DNA of 64,000 bases from Marasmius tenuissimus (lineage: Eukaryota; Basidiomycota; Agaricomycetes; Agaricales; Marasmiaceae), in the NCBI GenBank assembly GCA_029532415.1, contig JAQOTA010000035.1:496001-560000 (forward strand), in the 5' to 3' direction. A model generated the notes under the pieces. It was not told the DNA's origin and made no database searches. It saw nothing but the letters and a program-made list of their open reading frames with translations. This document shows positions 35,654-46,210 of the stretch, piece by piece (position 1 is the stretch's first letter; each line of letters opens with the position of its first letter). Made by a program: the position numbers and the translations under genes.

Positions 35654-37697
35654 TCAACTCCCCTGCTGCACTGCCAGAGGGAGTTGTAAATAGAAGTAAC
35701 TACGACTTGCCAAACATGACACATATCTATTCAAATTACCCGAGTGAAGTTAGGATCCCTGCCCTTACTGGAAATGAAAGGACTCCTCCCATCACTCTAA
35801 GAATTGAAATCATAGGCAAAGTCACAGGGAAAAAGATTGGTGCTCAAGTGTTACTAGACAGCGGAGCAGAAGGAATATTCATCAACAACCAGTTCGCCAG
35901 AAATCACAACTTCACACTAACCCGAATACCACAACCATTTCCAATCTGAAATGTAGATGGTTCAGAAAACACGCTGGGATGGGTGAAATACTGTACCAGG
36001 CAACGCATGAGGATACATGCCAGTGAAGGAAGTCACCACACAGAAGACATAGAATTCTATGTTGCAGCAGCAACTTGATACTTGGAACTGATTGGCTGAA
36101 AAAACACAACCCCAACATTGACTGGGGAAAACACGCTATCAGCCTGGACCGCTGCCCAAACGACTGCGACCTGAAGAACCCACCAATTGTCAACATCGAC
36201 ACCCAGAAGACAGGAAAACCGCAACCTGTAGAGAAAATAGCGGGCAGTAGGAGGATGGTCAAACATGAACACTCCCATACTCCTACCTTGAATGAAGAGC
36301 TTCGACAACTCATGGAAGAAAGAAGAGGAGCCAAGAAACTTCCCCACATTTGGTACACAGAAGATGAGGAAGAGCAATTCCAGGTCTCCGAGGAATGGGA
36401 AGGCCAAACAATTGCATCAATATTAGGAAAGATCCCTCGCGAATACGAGGAAATGTACCAGGAAACCCCAATATCGATTAGAGCAGCCTTCACCAGATCC
36501 CAACAACTGGCAGAAGAGCAACACCACAATTGCCAAACAAAGACCAAGGAAGAAATTGTACCTCACCACTACCACAAATTCCTGAATGTTTTTGACAAGA
36601 ATACATCTGAACGGCTACTGGAAAGGGGGGAATGGGATCATGCTATCGGCCTAAAACCGGAGTTCACACCACAAGCAGGAAAACCTACCCCCATGGCCCC
36701 AGTAGAACAGATCCAACTGGACAAATTTGAAGAAGAGTTAAGGAAGGAATATATCCGACCATCCAAATCACCCAACTCAAGCCCATTCTTCTTTGTAAAA
36801 AAAAAGGACGGCACCCTACAACTGGTACACGATTTTCAACGCCTCAACAATTTCACAGTAAAAAACGCATACCCTCTCCCTCTAATATCAGAACTAGTCG
36901 ACAAGCTAAAGGGGGCAAAGGTATTCTCAAAAATCGACCTCAGATGGGGATACAACAACGTATGCATACGAGACGGAGACGAATGGAAAGCGGCCTTCAA
37001 AACCAACAGAGGGCTATACAAACCAACAGTCATGTATTTTGGCCTCACCAACTCCCCTGCCACCTTCCAAGCCATGATGAACGCAACATTCAAAGACCTC
37101 ATTGACACAGGGAAAGTCGTCATTTACATGGATGACATCCTGATCTTCACCAAGAGCCTCAATGAACACCGTAAACTGGTTCAAACCAGAAAAATGCTTG
37201 TTTGAACAGGAAGCAGTTGAGTTCCTAGGGCTCATCGTATCCCACAACAAGTTAGCCATGGACCCGGTAAAAGTTGCGGGAGTAGCAGAATGGCCAACAC
37301 CTCAATCAGTGAAGGAGATCCAAGCATTCCTTGGATTTGGGAACTTCTATTGCAGATTCATCGAAGGGTTTTCAACAGTCGCACACCCCCTATTCAACCT
37401 CACGAGGAAAGACCACACATGGGAATGGACAACTGAATGCGAGGAAGCCTTCCTCTGACTGGAAGCAGCCTTCCTAACCTCCCCTGTCTAATCATGCCAG
37501 ACATAGGGAAACCCTTCCGACTCGAAGTCGACACCTCAAACTACGCCACAGGAGGGATACTTTCACAACAAGGAAACGACAGCAAATGGCATCCAGCCAC
37601 ATACCTATCAAAATCACTATCAGAAGCGGAATGAAACTATGAGATTCACGACAAAGAGTTACTTGCAATCATAAGAGCACTGGAGGCATGGCGACAT
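35650..37697 (+). pseudogene. Gypsy1 protease, reverse transcriptase and RNase H (first part)
   Basis: Protease: QVLLDSGAEGIFINN at about 35847, then a TGA at 35947 and a frame change before LILGTDWLKKHNPNIDW. RT (36075-37205): SPFFFVKKKDGTLQLVHDF, FSKIDLRWGYNNVCI, MYFGLTNSPATFQAM and VIYMDDILIF (YMDD at 37125-37136). A frameshift follows into KPEKCLFEQEAVEFLGLIVS and FLGFGNFYCRFIEGF. RNase H: LEVDTSNYATGGILSQ. TGAs at 37456 and 37632 interrupt it. The domain is cut at 37697 by copia copy 3 and resumes at 43859. Confidence 0.88.
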
Positions 37698-38018
37698 TGA
37701 TGAGCTGGCATGACGCCTAGCGCAGAGGACTACAACATGGCTACACTACTACTTACCAGAGAGGAGTTTAGAGAGATAGAGGCGAGACGTAGAAGCTCAA
37801 GCACACTATAGATTCAGGTAGAGAACTACGAGCTTATATACATGTAGAGACAATAGAACTACCATATAGGGACGACAATAGAGATTGTACATATGAGCAT
37901 AAAGAACAATGAAGAATGAAACAATAGTGAATGCATTGTCCCGCATAATACAATTGCGGGAAGTATGAACCGGGACTTCAGATATACCAGGATCTAATTA
38001 TAGTCCATGGATTCAACA
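37698..38018 (-). repeat. Copia copy 3 3' LTR
   Basis: tgatgagctgg...gattcaaca, 321 bp. Adjacent 38019-38030 'caccccctcgct' is the polypurine tract on the element strand. Confidence 0.92.
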
Positions 38019-38060
38019 CACCCCCTCGCTAAGTGCAGCTGAAAAGCGCATCTGAGCGAA

Positions 38061-39131
38061 TCAAGTGGACAAATAGAATTCAAGTCCAAGGTGATCTCTG
38101 AATCGTAAGAACTTCTCATGTCCGAGATTCTTCGTAAACATATCTGCGGGATTATAAACTCCTTCAATGAAGAACAATTCGACTTTGCCATCTTCAACAC
38201 ACGATCGAATATAGTGATATCGAATATCGATGTGCTTGGTTTGGCATTCTTGAACCGGATTAAATGCAATGAAGATAGAGCCTTGATTGTCTCCGCAGAT
38301 TGGAATAGGACCTAAGTCAATTCCAAGTTCAGAGAGTAGCGATCTTATCCAGGAAGCTTGACAACTGCAATCCGACAGTGCCATATACTCAGCTTCAGTG
38401 TAAGAAAGAGCTACAGTCTTCTGGGCATGTGATTGCCACGAGAAGATGCTGCCTGCTAACTTGAAGAAGTAGCCAGTGATCAAACGGCATTTGATGGGAT
38501 CGGCAGCCCAATCCAAGTCTGTGAACGCAAGGAGACCTCCATCAGAATCACCATCGTAGACAAGTGAATAATCTGATGTGCCAGCAAGATAGCGGCAGAT
38601 ATACAGAGCTTTATCAAGGTGTTCCTTTGTTGGATTAGAAGAGAACTGGGAAAGCTTTGTAACTGCATAGGCAATATCAGGACGTGTGCCCAGCATAATG
38701 TACAGAAGCGACCCAATCACAGACTGGAATCTGGAGCGAATGGCAGGATTAACTGGACCATCGTTGGGAGTTGGCACATAGCCAGCAGGTAAGGGTGTAG
38801 GAGCACCTTTTGCATTCTGCATCCCAAAACGTTCAAGGACTTTCTTCATATAATTCTTTTGGTCAATCATGATCTTATTGCCTTCGCAACAAATGCTCAT
38901 GCGGAGAAACTTGCTAGCATCACCCATATCACAGCATTCCCATCAAGCCATGAACTCGGCTTTCTTCTTGTCAGCAAAAAATTTGTTAGGACCCATAAAG
39001 AGTGCATCGTCAACGTAGATGATTGCATACACCACTTCACCGCTCTTTGGATCTTTGCAGATGAAGAGTCCAGCATCAGAAGTCAGGCGTTTGAAGCCTA
39101 GTACTTCCATGGACGAGCTAAGGGTTCGCCA
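38061..39131 (-). pseudogene. Copia copy 3: RT palm end and RNase H
   Basis: After the stop at 39132 the frame holds LTSDAGLFICKDPKSGEVVY and AIIYVDDALFMGPN (YVDD at 39006-39017). A TGA lies just after the EFMA motif (near 38946). Then MGDASKFLRMSICCEG, GSLLYIMLGTRPDIAYAV and the RNase H region (TEAEYMALSDC, CGDNQGSIFIA, KHIDIRYHYIRSC, NPADMFTKNLGHEK). The product reverse-transcribes element RNA and removes the RNA strand. Confidence 0.88.
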
Positions 39132-40091
39132 TCACTCAAGGGCAGCTTGCTTTAGTCCATATAATGCACGACGCAGGTGTAGAACCTTACGTTCTTGGCC
39201 CTTGACTTTGAAGCCTTCAGGTTGTTCCATGTAAACCTCCTCAACAAGATCACCATAAAAAAAGGTGTTCTTGACATCAACAGAGGTGATGTACCAGTTC
39301 TTGAGAGCTGCGAGAGCAAGCATCATACGAACAGTCTCATAACAAACGACTGGTGAGAAGATCTCATCAAAGTCGACACCTTCGACTTGAGAGAAACCCT
39401 TGGCAACAAGTCTAGCTTTCTTGCGACCATTCGACTTAACGTTGAAGACCCATCTATTTTTGATGGCTTTGCGACCTTTAGGCAAGTCACAGAGTTCGAA
39501 GACCTTGCGCTTACAAAGTGCCTCAAGTTCTTTGTGGCAAGCGTTCTTCCATTCCTTCTGTTGCTCAACAGGCAGCTTTAGAATATCACAGAGTGTCCAC
39601 TCTCTGATGTTAGAGAAATCAGGAGTATCGGACGTTGGAAGTGAATCGTGAACTGGAACGGCATTGTTCAACAGGTAATTATTCTCTAAGTTGCGAATAA
39701 TGTCTGAGGGTCTATTTGGGTTCCGCTGTTCACCAAATATGTTACCAGGTTGCGTTGTACCCTTCCGCTGCCTCGAAGACCGGCGTGGACCATCCGCTGC
39801 TGGTGCAGGCGGAGGAACGGCGGGTTCGCCTGGAGGCGTCAGAGGACCAGATTGAGGGAGTGGCATATCCCCTGGCGCAGGGCCACCTGCAGGTTCGTCA
39901 ACCTGAGGTTCTGATCTCTTAGAAGGTTCGGATCGATGTCTGAGATCTGGGAACGGAGTATTGTCCCAATCGTCATCAGTCTTCATCTTCCAAAGGAATG
40001 TTGGGATTTTCACCCAAAGTAAATGGTTCACTACCAACAGGTGTGAAGCCACAAGTTTTGGCATCAGGACACTTATTGTATAGCGTCTCAT
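39132..40091 (-). pseudogene. Copia copy 3: linker and reverse transcriptase N-terminal part
   Basis: Pro-rich acidic linker (PPGEPAVPPPAPAADG, SSRQRKGTTQPGNIF). Then the RT start REWTLCDILKLPVEQQKEWK, NRWVFNVKSNGRKKARLVAK, VDFDEIFSPVVCYETVRMML and YGLKQAALE. It ends at TGA where the other copies read Trp. Compared with copies 1 and 2 a segment of about 200 bp in the linker (LTQEGGVGFV region) is deleted here. Confidence 0.88.
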
Positions 40092-42693
40092 CGAATAGTG
40101 CAGTGCTACCTTTGAAGACGGAATTATTACTTTGCATAAACAGGAAGCCTTTTATCCCATCTTGGTAGCCGATGAAAGTCATCGACTCACTACGAGGAGC
40201 AAGCTTGTTCTTCCTACGATCTTCAGGTATGAAGACGTAGGCTGCACAACCCATTACTCGGAGATGTGAAACATCAGGTGCTTCACCGTAAAGCATTTCA
40301 AACGGAGTTCGCCAGCTCAAACGTTGCACAGGAGTGCGATTGTAGAGGTGAACGGCGTGCACATGGCAGAATTCCCACCAGGACTGAGGCATACAAGCTC
40401 CAAAGTGAAGAGCTTTGGCCTTCTCATAAATAGTCCTGTTAAATCGTTCAGCACGACCGTTTTGTTGTGGTGTATACGGTATGCTTTGATCCCTTTGGAT
40501 CCCATACTCTTTCAGTACTGCATTGAACTTATCTCCTTTGTACTCTCCCCCTTCATTGGACATCCAGGTCTTGACAATGGCATTGAATTGCATCTTGACC
40601 ATAGTAAGGAAGTCCCTCAAAGCGGGTACTGCCTTGTCTTTCGTCTTGAGCTTGGAGGTCCAAACGTAGGACGTGCAGTCATTGAGAAAAGAGATGTAGT
40701 ACTTGTACCGGTGATACGATTCAGCCGGGTACGACTTCAAATCCGAATGTATGCGTTCAAACGGTTTAGAAGCTCTAGTAGTAGAGTTGGGGAACAATTT
40801 CTCATGCATCTTGCCTTCAGCACAACCACGACACAGAGGTGTCTTTTTGGTAGGCATCTTAAGGTCAAGTGGGAAACCTTGTGTATGTTTCCGAGCTTTA
40901 TTTAGGGCTTTATCTGATGGATGCCCAAAGCATCTGTGCTCAATATCGTAGTTGACGTTATAAACGACCGACTTGGCCATTAAAGACTCAGCAGATGCTT
41001 TCCGCGAGTGTACCCAATAAATGGTTTGACCAGGCATATGAGGGTAGGAAACAAGCGACTGTCGTCGCTGTGATGAGTAGAAGGCTAACTTCTTCGCGTT
41101 TCCACGAATTGATAGACCATCTTGAAGGAACTCTCCCATTGATAATAGACGTATGTCCAATTGAGGTATGTAATAGACAGGATAGAGTCGCAAAACACGC
41201 TCAGTAAGTTTCCCGTCATGTCCTTCAACGTTATGCTTAATGAAGACAGTGCCTTTACCCTTGATCTGTATAGGGTTGCCCTTATTCGCAGTATTTACAA
41301 TAGGGCCATCAAGCAATTCATATTCAGCGAAATCATTCAAATCATTCGTGAAATGAGAGGAGGCACCAGAATCAAGGAGCCAACCCTGTGCGTTGTTCAC
41401 ACTTTTCTTTCCCTTGCACTGAGTACAACCCACGAAGTGGGTGGAGATAGCATTGCAATATGATACAAGTGATGCCAGATCACTACGACTACGACGCGAA
41501 CTACTGATACCAACCAATTGTGAGCATCGCTGTAGGGTCGTATCAGTTCGGGAAAGCAGGTCAAGATATGGAACTTGCCTGTCGTCGTGGAAAGATCCAA
41601 GAGAGACGTCATCCGGGACGTCCTCAACCCCTGCAGCTTCGGCAATATCGTTGTCAACATCATTACTGAATAGAGAGGTCATGTCTTCCATACCGTCGTC
41701 AGATCCCCAGTCCATCTCTACATCTTCATCAGGATCAGCGCTACGAGAGCGTTTAGAAGAAGTAGAAGAAGGAGATCCGGCTCCCTCATATCCCTCATCA
41801 TCCTCCAAAAGACGCTTGGACGAGGACGCACGTGGTTGTTCAATGCGGTCCTGGAGCGAATGATTGGTGGCGGACGTGACGATCTGTTCGAAGGGTTTGA
41901 GATACCGCACCGTCTTGGGGGCACCAAGTCTATCAGCAAGGGAACGTGCTCCACGGACATCATCAAATACTGACTGAGATGGCTTGAAGCCAGTGAAGGA
42001 CTGCATGGCAGCCGGGTTCTTCTTGACAGCTGGCTGAGGGACGGTGCTGTCGCAGGACTTGTCCCAGTGACCCGTGAAGTGAGCTGGGGGCGGTGATCCC
42101 ATAGCGCGAACAGGAGGGGCGCTGGTGATCTCGGCACGCAAGGAGTTGTTGACTGCGTTCAACGCAATACGTTCCCTGCGGTTGGTGATCGAGGAGTATG
42201 GACGGATGGGAGCGGGAGAAGCTACGACGGATGCATAAGATGCCAGATGGGAGTGACCATGCGACCGATTGTTACCACCGTTGTTACCACCGGCGTTGCC
42301 GGGACCCTGATGCTGGTTGATACCACCGCAGGTACCACGCTGCTGCTGCTTCTTCTTCTTCCCGTTATTTTGGTTCGAAGAGGGGCGTTGCTGCTGCTGC
42401 TGTGGTTGACGCTGTTGGCCACGCTGCTGCTGTCCGCGCTGCTGACGTTGCTGTGGTGGACGCTGCTGCTGACCAAAGGATGGCTCGCGGTTGCCAGCAC
42501 GCTTGACTGCAGAAAGGCGGTTAGCAAGCTGAGGGTTCTGGCGCTCGTATTCGATCATGATAGCTTCATGAACGTCGGCGACGGTGAGGGCGCTGGAGCT
42601 CTCAGGATCCCTATCAAAGTCATGAAGGGACTTGGAGGAAGCGGCGTCCCATTCGGGAGGAATAGCTGCGATGAGAAGGAGGGCTTTGATCAA
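39976..42693 (-). pseudogene. Copia copy 3: gag C-terminus, protease and integrase in one 905-codon frame
   Basis: Gag part: AAIPPEWDAASSKSLHDF, IEYERQNPQLANRLSAVKRA, then a Gln-rich basic tract (about residues 75-120) in place of an obvious CCHC knuckle. Protease: WLLDSGASSHFTN near 41350-41391. Pre-integrase zinc region: HRCFGHPSDKA...CRGCAEGK. Integrase core: IHSDLKSYP (first Asp), then TWMSNEGGEYKG where the second catalytic Asp is Asn, and RAERFNRTIYEKAKAL (Glu). The frame is long and open, but the Asp-to-Asn change should abolish strand transfer. Confidence 0.88.
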
Positions 42694-43235
42694 CTCAGGG
42701 AGTTCAACCCCGACCTCGGCAAGACGTTCAATGTAATGTTTGAAGCCTGGGGATGGCTAGTGGTAAGCCGCAAGGACACCAGCTTGACGAAGTCGCCATA
42801 GATGGCAGACAAAGTTGGTTCGCCATAGGTGGTGACGATGGTGGACCAGGCTTTGGCAGCGTCCATGTCCTTGAGAGGTTCAAAGACTTCCTTTGTAGAG
42901 GTCAACTGAATGATACCCATCAGCTGGAGATCTTTCTCCTCCCATGCTTCCAGCGCGGTGTTGTACGCCGTGATCTGGGCTTCAGTAGGATCCGCCCGAT
43001 CAGGTTCCTCATCGGAATCAGCAGGTGCAACTGCAGGTGCTGCAGCACCGGGGGAAGGAGTGACTGTAATGGTCGGAATGATGTCCCCCAGAGGGTACGT
43101 TGGCTTTTTAGCCGCACCAGTAAGGTGACGATAAAGGCCTTGAGCCTTGGTAACAGCTTCCATTTCGCCGTTATAGGTCTGGCGGAATCCAGTGCCGTCG
43201 AAGCGACCAGAGAAGAATTCCTTAACATCGAACAT
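42690..43235 (-). pseudogene. Copia copy 3: gag N-terminus
   Basis: Starts MFDVKEFFSGRFDGTGFRQT, a typical copia gag N-terminus, followed by LMGIIQLTSTKEVFEPLKDM and AIYGDFVKLVSLRLTTSHPQ. A small deletion just after TTSHPQAS shifts the frame; copy 2 reads through at this place (ASIAKFKSYIEQL). The middle of this gag differs strongly from copy 2 although flanking parts are alike. Confidence 0.85.
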
Positions 43236-43517
43236 GGTAGTAAGATGTTAGGTTTGGTGTTGGATCTAGAAAAGACAGCATCAGCATGCGTCTAATCAAC
43301 ACAGGGAGCAGCCATCAAGGCGCTATGCTCAACAAGGAGCATTGGATCCTTCAGATCCGATGTCGTCGAAGGACGTACATCAATGCCATAGATCGAGCAC
43401 TCAATTAAGAGGTCGATGGCAACATGCAGGTCTAGCCTAGCTAGCCGATGACAGCAGCCTAGGGGTGCTTGTCACTGACAGCAGCCATTAAGGCGCTCGT
43501 CATTGTAGTCGGGCTAA

Positions 43518-43532
43518 CTGGGGCCCATAACC
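43518..43532 (-). other. Copia primer-binding site matching the initiator tRNA-Met anticodon arm
   Basis: Directly inside the 5' LTR the plus strand reads ctggggcccataacc, so the element RNA carries the complement. ctgggnnCATAACC resembles the anticodon stem-loop of eukaryotic initiator tRNA-Met, not a tRNA 3' end. Drosophila copia primes from such an internally cleaved half-tRNA. Copy 2 has the same sequence at 50688-50702. Confidence 0.6.
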
Positions 43533-43853
43533 TGATGAGCCGGCATGACGCCTAGCGCAGAGGACTACAACATGGCTACACTACTACTTACCAGAGAGGA
43601 GTTTAGAGAGATAGAGGCGAGACGTAGAAGCTCAAGCACACTATAGATTCAGGTAGAGAACTACGAGCTTATATACATGTAGAGACAATAGAACTACCAT
43701 ATAGGGACGACAATAGAGATTGTACATATGAGCATAAAGAACAATGAAGAATGAAACAATAGTGAATGCATTGTCCCACATAATACAATTGCGGGAAGTA
43801 TGAACCGGGACTTTGGATATACCGGGATCTAATTATAGTTCACGGATTCAACA
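43533..43853 (-). repeat. Copia copy 3 5' LTR
   Basis: 321 bp, tgatgagccgg...gattcaaca. Minus-strand TATATAAG at 43668-43675 is the likely promoter TATA box. The LTR end is followed by the GACAT duplication. Confidence 0.92.
43668..43675 (-). promoter_or_regulatory. TATA box of the copia LTR promoter
   Basis: Plus-strand cttatata, read TATATAAG on the element strand, in the middle of the 5' LTR. It is conserved in the other copia LTRs. Confidence 0.55.
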
Positions 43854-45049
43854 GACATTACCTGGAGGGAGCACCAGCACACATCGACATCTGGACAGAC
43901 CACAAAAACCTTGAATACTTCTGTACAGCCTGTAACTTGAACTGACGACAGGCCTGATGGGCCTCATTCCTCACTAGATTTGACTTCGAGCTGATCCACA
44001 AACCCGGAACCACAAACAAAAGCAACCCCTTATCGAGAAGAGCAGACCATAAGCAGGGGGCAGATAACAACAACAAAGACAGAATTTTACTTGACTCCAC
44101 ATTCTTCTGTATCAAAGCCCTCAGGAAAGGGACCGTGTTGGACCTAGGAGACCCAGAGCTCCTTCAACAAATCAAGGAATCACCCAAGAGAGACCTTGAA
44201 GTACATCAGGGCCCTCGAAGCACTATTACGGGGAGGACCCAAAACCTTGTGAAGCAACTCCAAGAATGGACACACAAAGATGGCCTAATCCTATACCAAG
44301 GAAAAGTATATGTACCAGCAGACAAAGCACTATGAAGGGATCTTGTGAAACAATTCCATGACAGCCCAATCGCAGGACACCCAAGACGCTTTAAAAGGTA
44401 CGAACTCCTAGGACGAGAATATTGGTGGCCAGGGATGTCCACATTTGTCAGAGACTATGTGGAAGGATGTGCCATGTGCCAACTAACAAAACCGGACAAT
44501 AACCCAGCCCATGTACCATTAATCCCAAACAAAACACCAGTCAGACCATTCTCTGTGATAACTGCTGACTTCATCACCGACCTCCCTCTCTCTGACGGTC
44601 ATGACTCTATACTAGTTGTGGTCGACAGAATGTCCAAAGCGGTAGTACTCATCCCCTGCAACAAAACTATCGACAGCGACGGCACAGTGGACCTCCTTAT
44701 CAAAAATGTATGGCAGCACTTTGGACTATGGGATAAAATGATCTCAGACCAAGGGCCACAATTTGCAGGCAAGGTCATGAAGGGAGTCTACACAAAGTTG
44801 GGAATAGAATCTGGACTCAGCACTGCCTACCACCCCCAGACAGACGGAGAATCTGAGCGATACAACCAGGAATTGGAAAACTTCCCCAGACTTCACTGCG
44901 ACTATTGTCAAGACAACTGGGCTGGGTGGCTGCCATACACCGAGTTCTGCCATAACACCAGAATACACTCGTCTACAGAACGATCCCCCTTTGAAATACT
45001 CCATGGATTCCTCCCCAAGATGTTCCCATCAGTAAACCCCATATCCTGA
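43854..45049 (+). pseudogene. Gypsy1 RNase H (second part) and integrase
   Basis: Resumes with YLEGAPAHIDIWTDHKNLEYF and FDFELIHKPGT. TGAs at about 43942 and 43957 fall where gypsy relatives have Arg in the RQARW motif. Another TGA lies at 44333. Integrase zinc region: HDSPIAGHPRRFKRYELL and CAMCQLTKPD. Core: ITADFITDLPLS (D), ISDQGPQFAGKVM (D) and ESERYNQELENF (E), an intact triad. The frame ends with TGA at 45047. Confidence 0.86.
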
Positions 45050-45687
45050 GTTCCAGCAGTAAATGAGTGACTCTGCCTACTTGAAGAACTACGACAGGAG
45101 ATACAATCGAGCCTAACCCTGACAGCAGAACAAATGCGGGAAACCCATGACGACTACATGAAGGAAGGCAAAGGATTTGCAGTCGGAGACAGCGTAACCC
45201 TAAATGGAAAGAACGTTAAAACAACTAGGCCAAAAGCAAAGCTTGCAAACCGTCGATACGGCCCATTCTAGGTAACAGAGGTGCTGGGGCCAGTCACATA
45301 CAGGCTTAAACTTCCAAAGAAATGGCGTATCCACCCGGTATTCCACGCATCTCTGCTCAAATCTTTCAGGGAGACAGAGGAACATGGACCCAACTACCCT
45401 GGACAGACGCCAGAACTCGTACCAGAGGATACAGAATATGGGGTTGACGAAATCTTAGATTCGAGGAAACCTGATGACAGGCACATTCCCATCAAATACT
45501 TTGTATGATGGGTAGACTTTCCAGAGAAAGAGGACTCGTGGGAACACAAATCAAATCTGGAGAACGCAAAAGAGGCAGTAGAGGAATTCCACTCAAAACA
45601 CCCCACAGCATTTCAGGAGCCAGAAAAGAGACAGAGCAAACGAAATAAACGTGTTCCAGGCAAAAACACGTCTTAAGAGGGGGGTAC
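45050..45687 (+). pseudogene. Gypsy1 integrase C-terminus with chromodomain, and polypurine tract
   Basis: LTAEQMRETHDDYMKEGKGF, then GPF followed by a TAG, TEVLGPVTYRLKLPKKWRIH and PVFHASLLKSF. The chromodomain reads YGVDEILDSRKPDDRHIPIK, then a TGA, WVDFPEKEDSWEHKSNLENA and EEFHSKHP. Four stops interrupt it, three of them TGA at expected Arg positions. The coding part ends at about 45674. The purine run aagaggggggtac (45675-45687) before the 3' LTR is the polypurine tract. Confidence 0.82.
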
Positions 45688-46210
45688 TGTTACGATTTAC
45701 CTCTATTTCTCACCAACAAGCGCCCATACAGACACCTCTCCCTACCCAACTCACCTCTCCCTTACCACCTTTCCCACTCATTCAAATATCTCTATAAACG
45801 ACTCTGTGGAGTAAGTGGAGCTATGCATCCAGACCACAGCTCCAGACCACGCCAAGCAGACATCTCCACATGCCACCCCGAGTCATAATATACGAACAGC
45901 TGCAATGACTCACACAACATTTGCAGCCACTCCCACAACGACTCAGTCCAACTACAAACAACTCACACGCCTACGACTCAGCACGACTCAGAGCGACTCT
46001 GGACCTAGACAGATTCCAGTATATAAGCCCAATGTACATACAACCTTTCCTCAGCTTAACAACTTGGTTAATACACCAGTGAAAGCCCACCTTGACCTTT
46101 GACCTTTGACACTTGACCTTTGACCCTTGACCCTTGACTCTTGACCTTCGAACCTCGCCCTTGCTTAAAGGAGTGACTTGAGAGGACACTAGGCGTGCCC
46201 TACCATATCA
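45688..46210 (+). repeat. Gypsy1 3' LTR (523 bp)
   Basis: Same length as the 5' LTR, with TATATAAG at 46020-46027 and the TTGACCT heptad array at about 46091-46150. Followed by the GTGAC duplication. Confidence 0.92.

Larger units (their letters stand above)
37698..43853 (-). mobile_element. Complete Ty1/copia retrotransposon, copy 3, inside Gypsy1 RNase H
   Basis: 6156 bp with two 321-bp LTRs differing at about seven sites, all transitions. A perfect GACAT target-site duplication flanks it (37693-37697, 43854-43858). Joining the flanks restores the gypsy RNase H reading across ...LEAWRHYLEGA. Internal order on the minus strand: gag, protease, integrase, RT, RNase H, the copia order. It is the youngest large insertion in the nest, yet carries stops and a frameshift. 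Confidence 0.96.
33009..46210 (+). mobile_element. Gypsy1: complete Ty3/gypsy chromovirus interrupted by copia copy 3
   Basis: Two 523-bp LTRs (33009-33531, 45688-46210), tips TGTTACG...ATATCA, differ at about 13 sites, nearly all transitions. A GTGAC target-site duplication flanks it (33004-33008, 46211-46215). Gene order is gag, protease, RT, RNase H, integrase, chromodomain. Without the copia insertion the element is about 7.0 kb. Stops in most domains, chiefly TGA, make it inactive. Confidence 0.95.

Noticed and set aside
38118..38315. Small plus-strand frames near the copia polypurine tract
   Set aside because: Shadows of the RNase H C-terminus, repeated in all three copia copies.
42247..42801. 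184-codon plus-strand Leu-rich frame resembling a membrane protein
   Set aside because: Antisense of the Gln-rich (CAG/CAA) tract of copia gag; the Leu runs are CTG repeats on the opposite strand.
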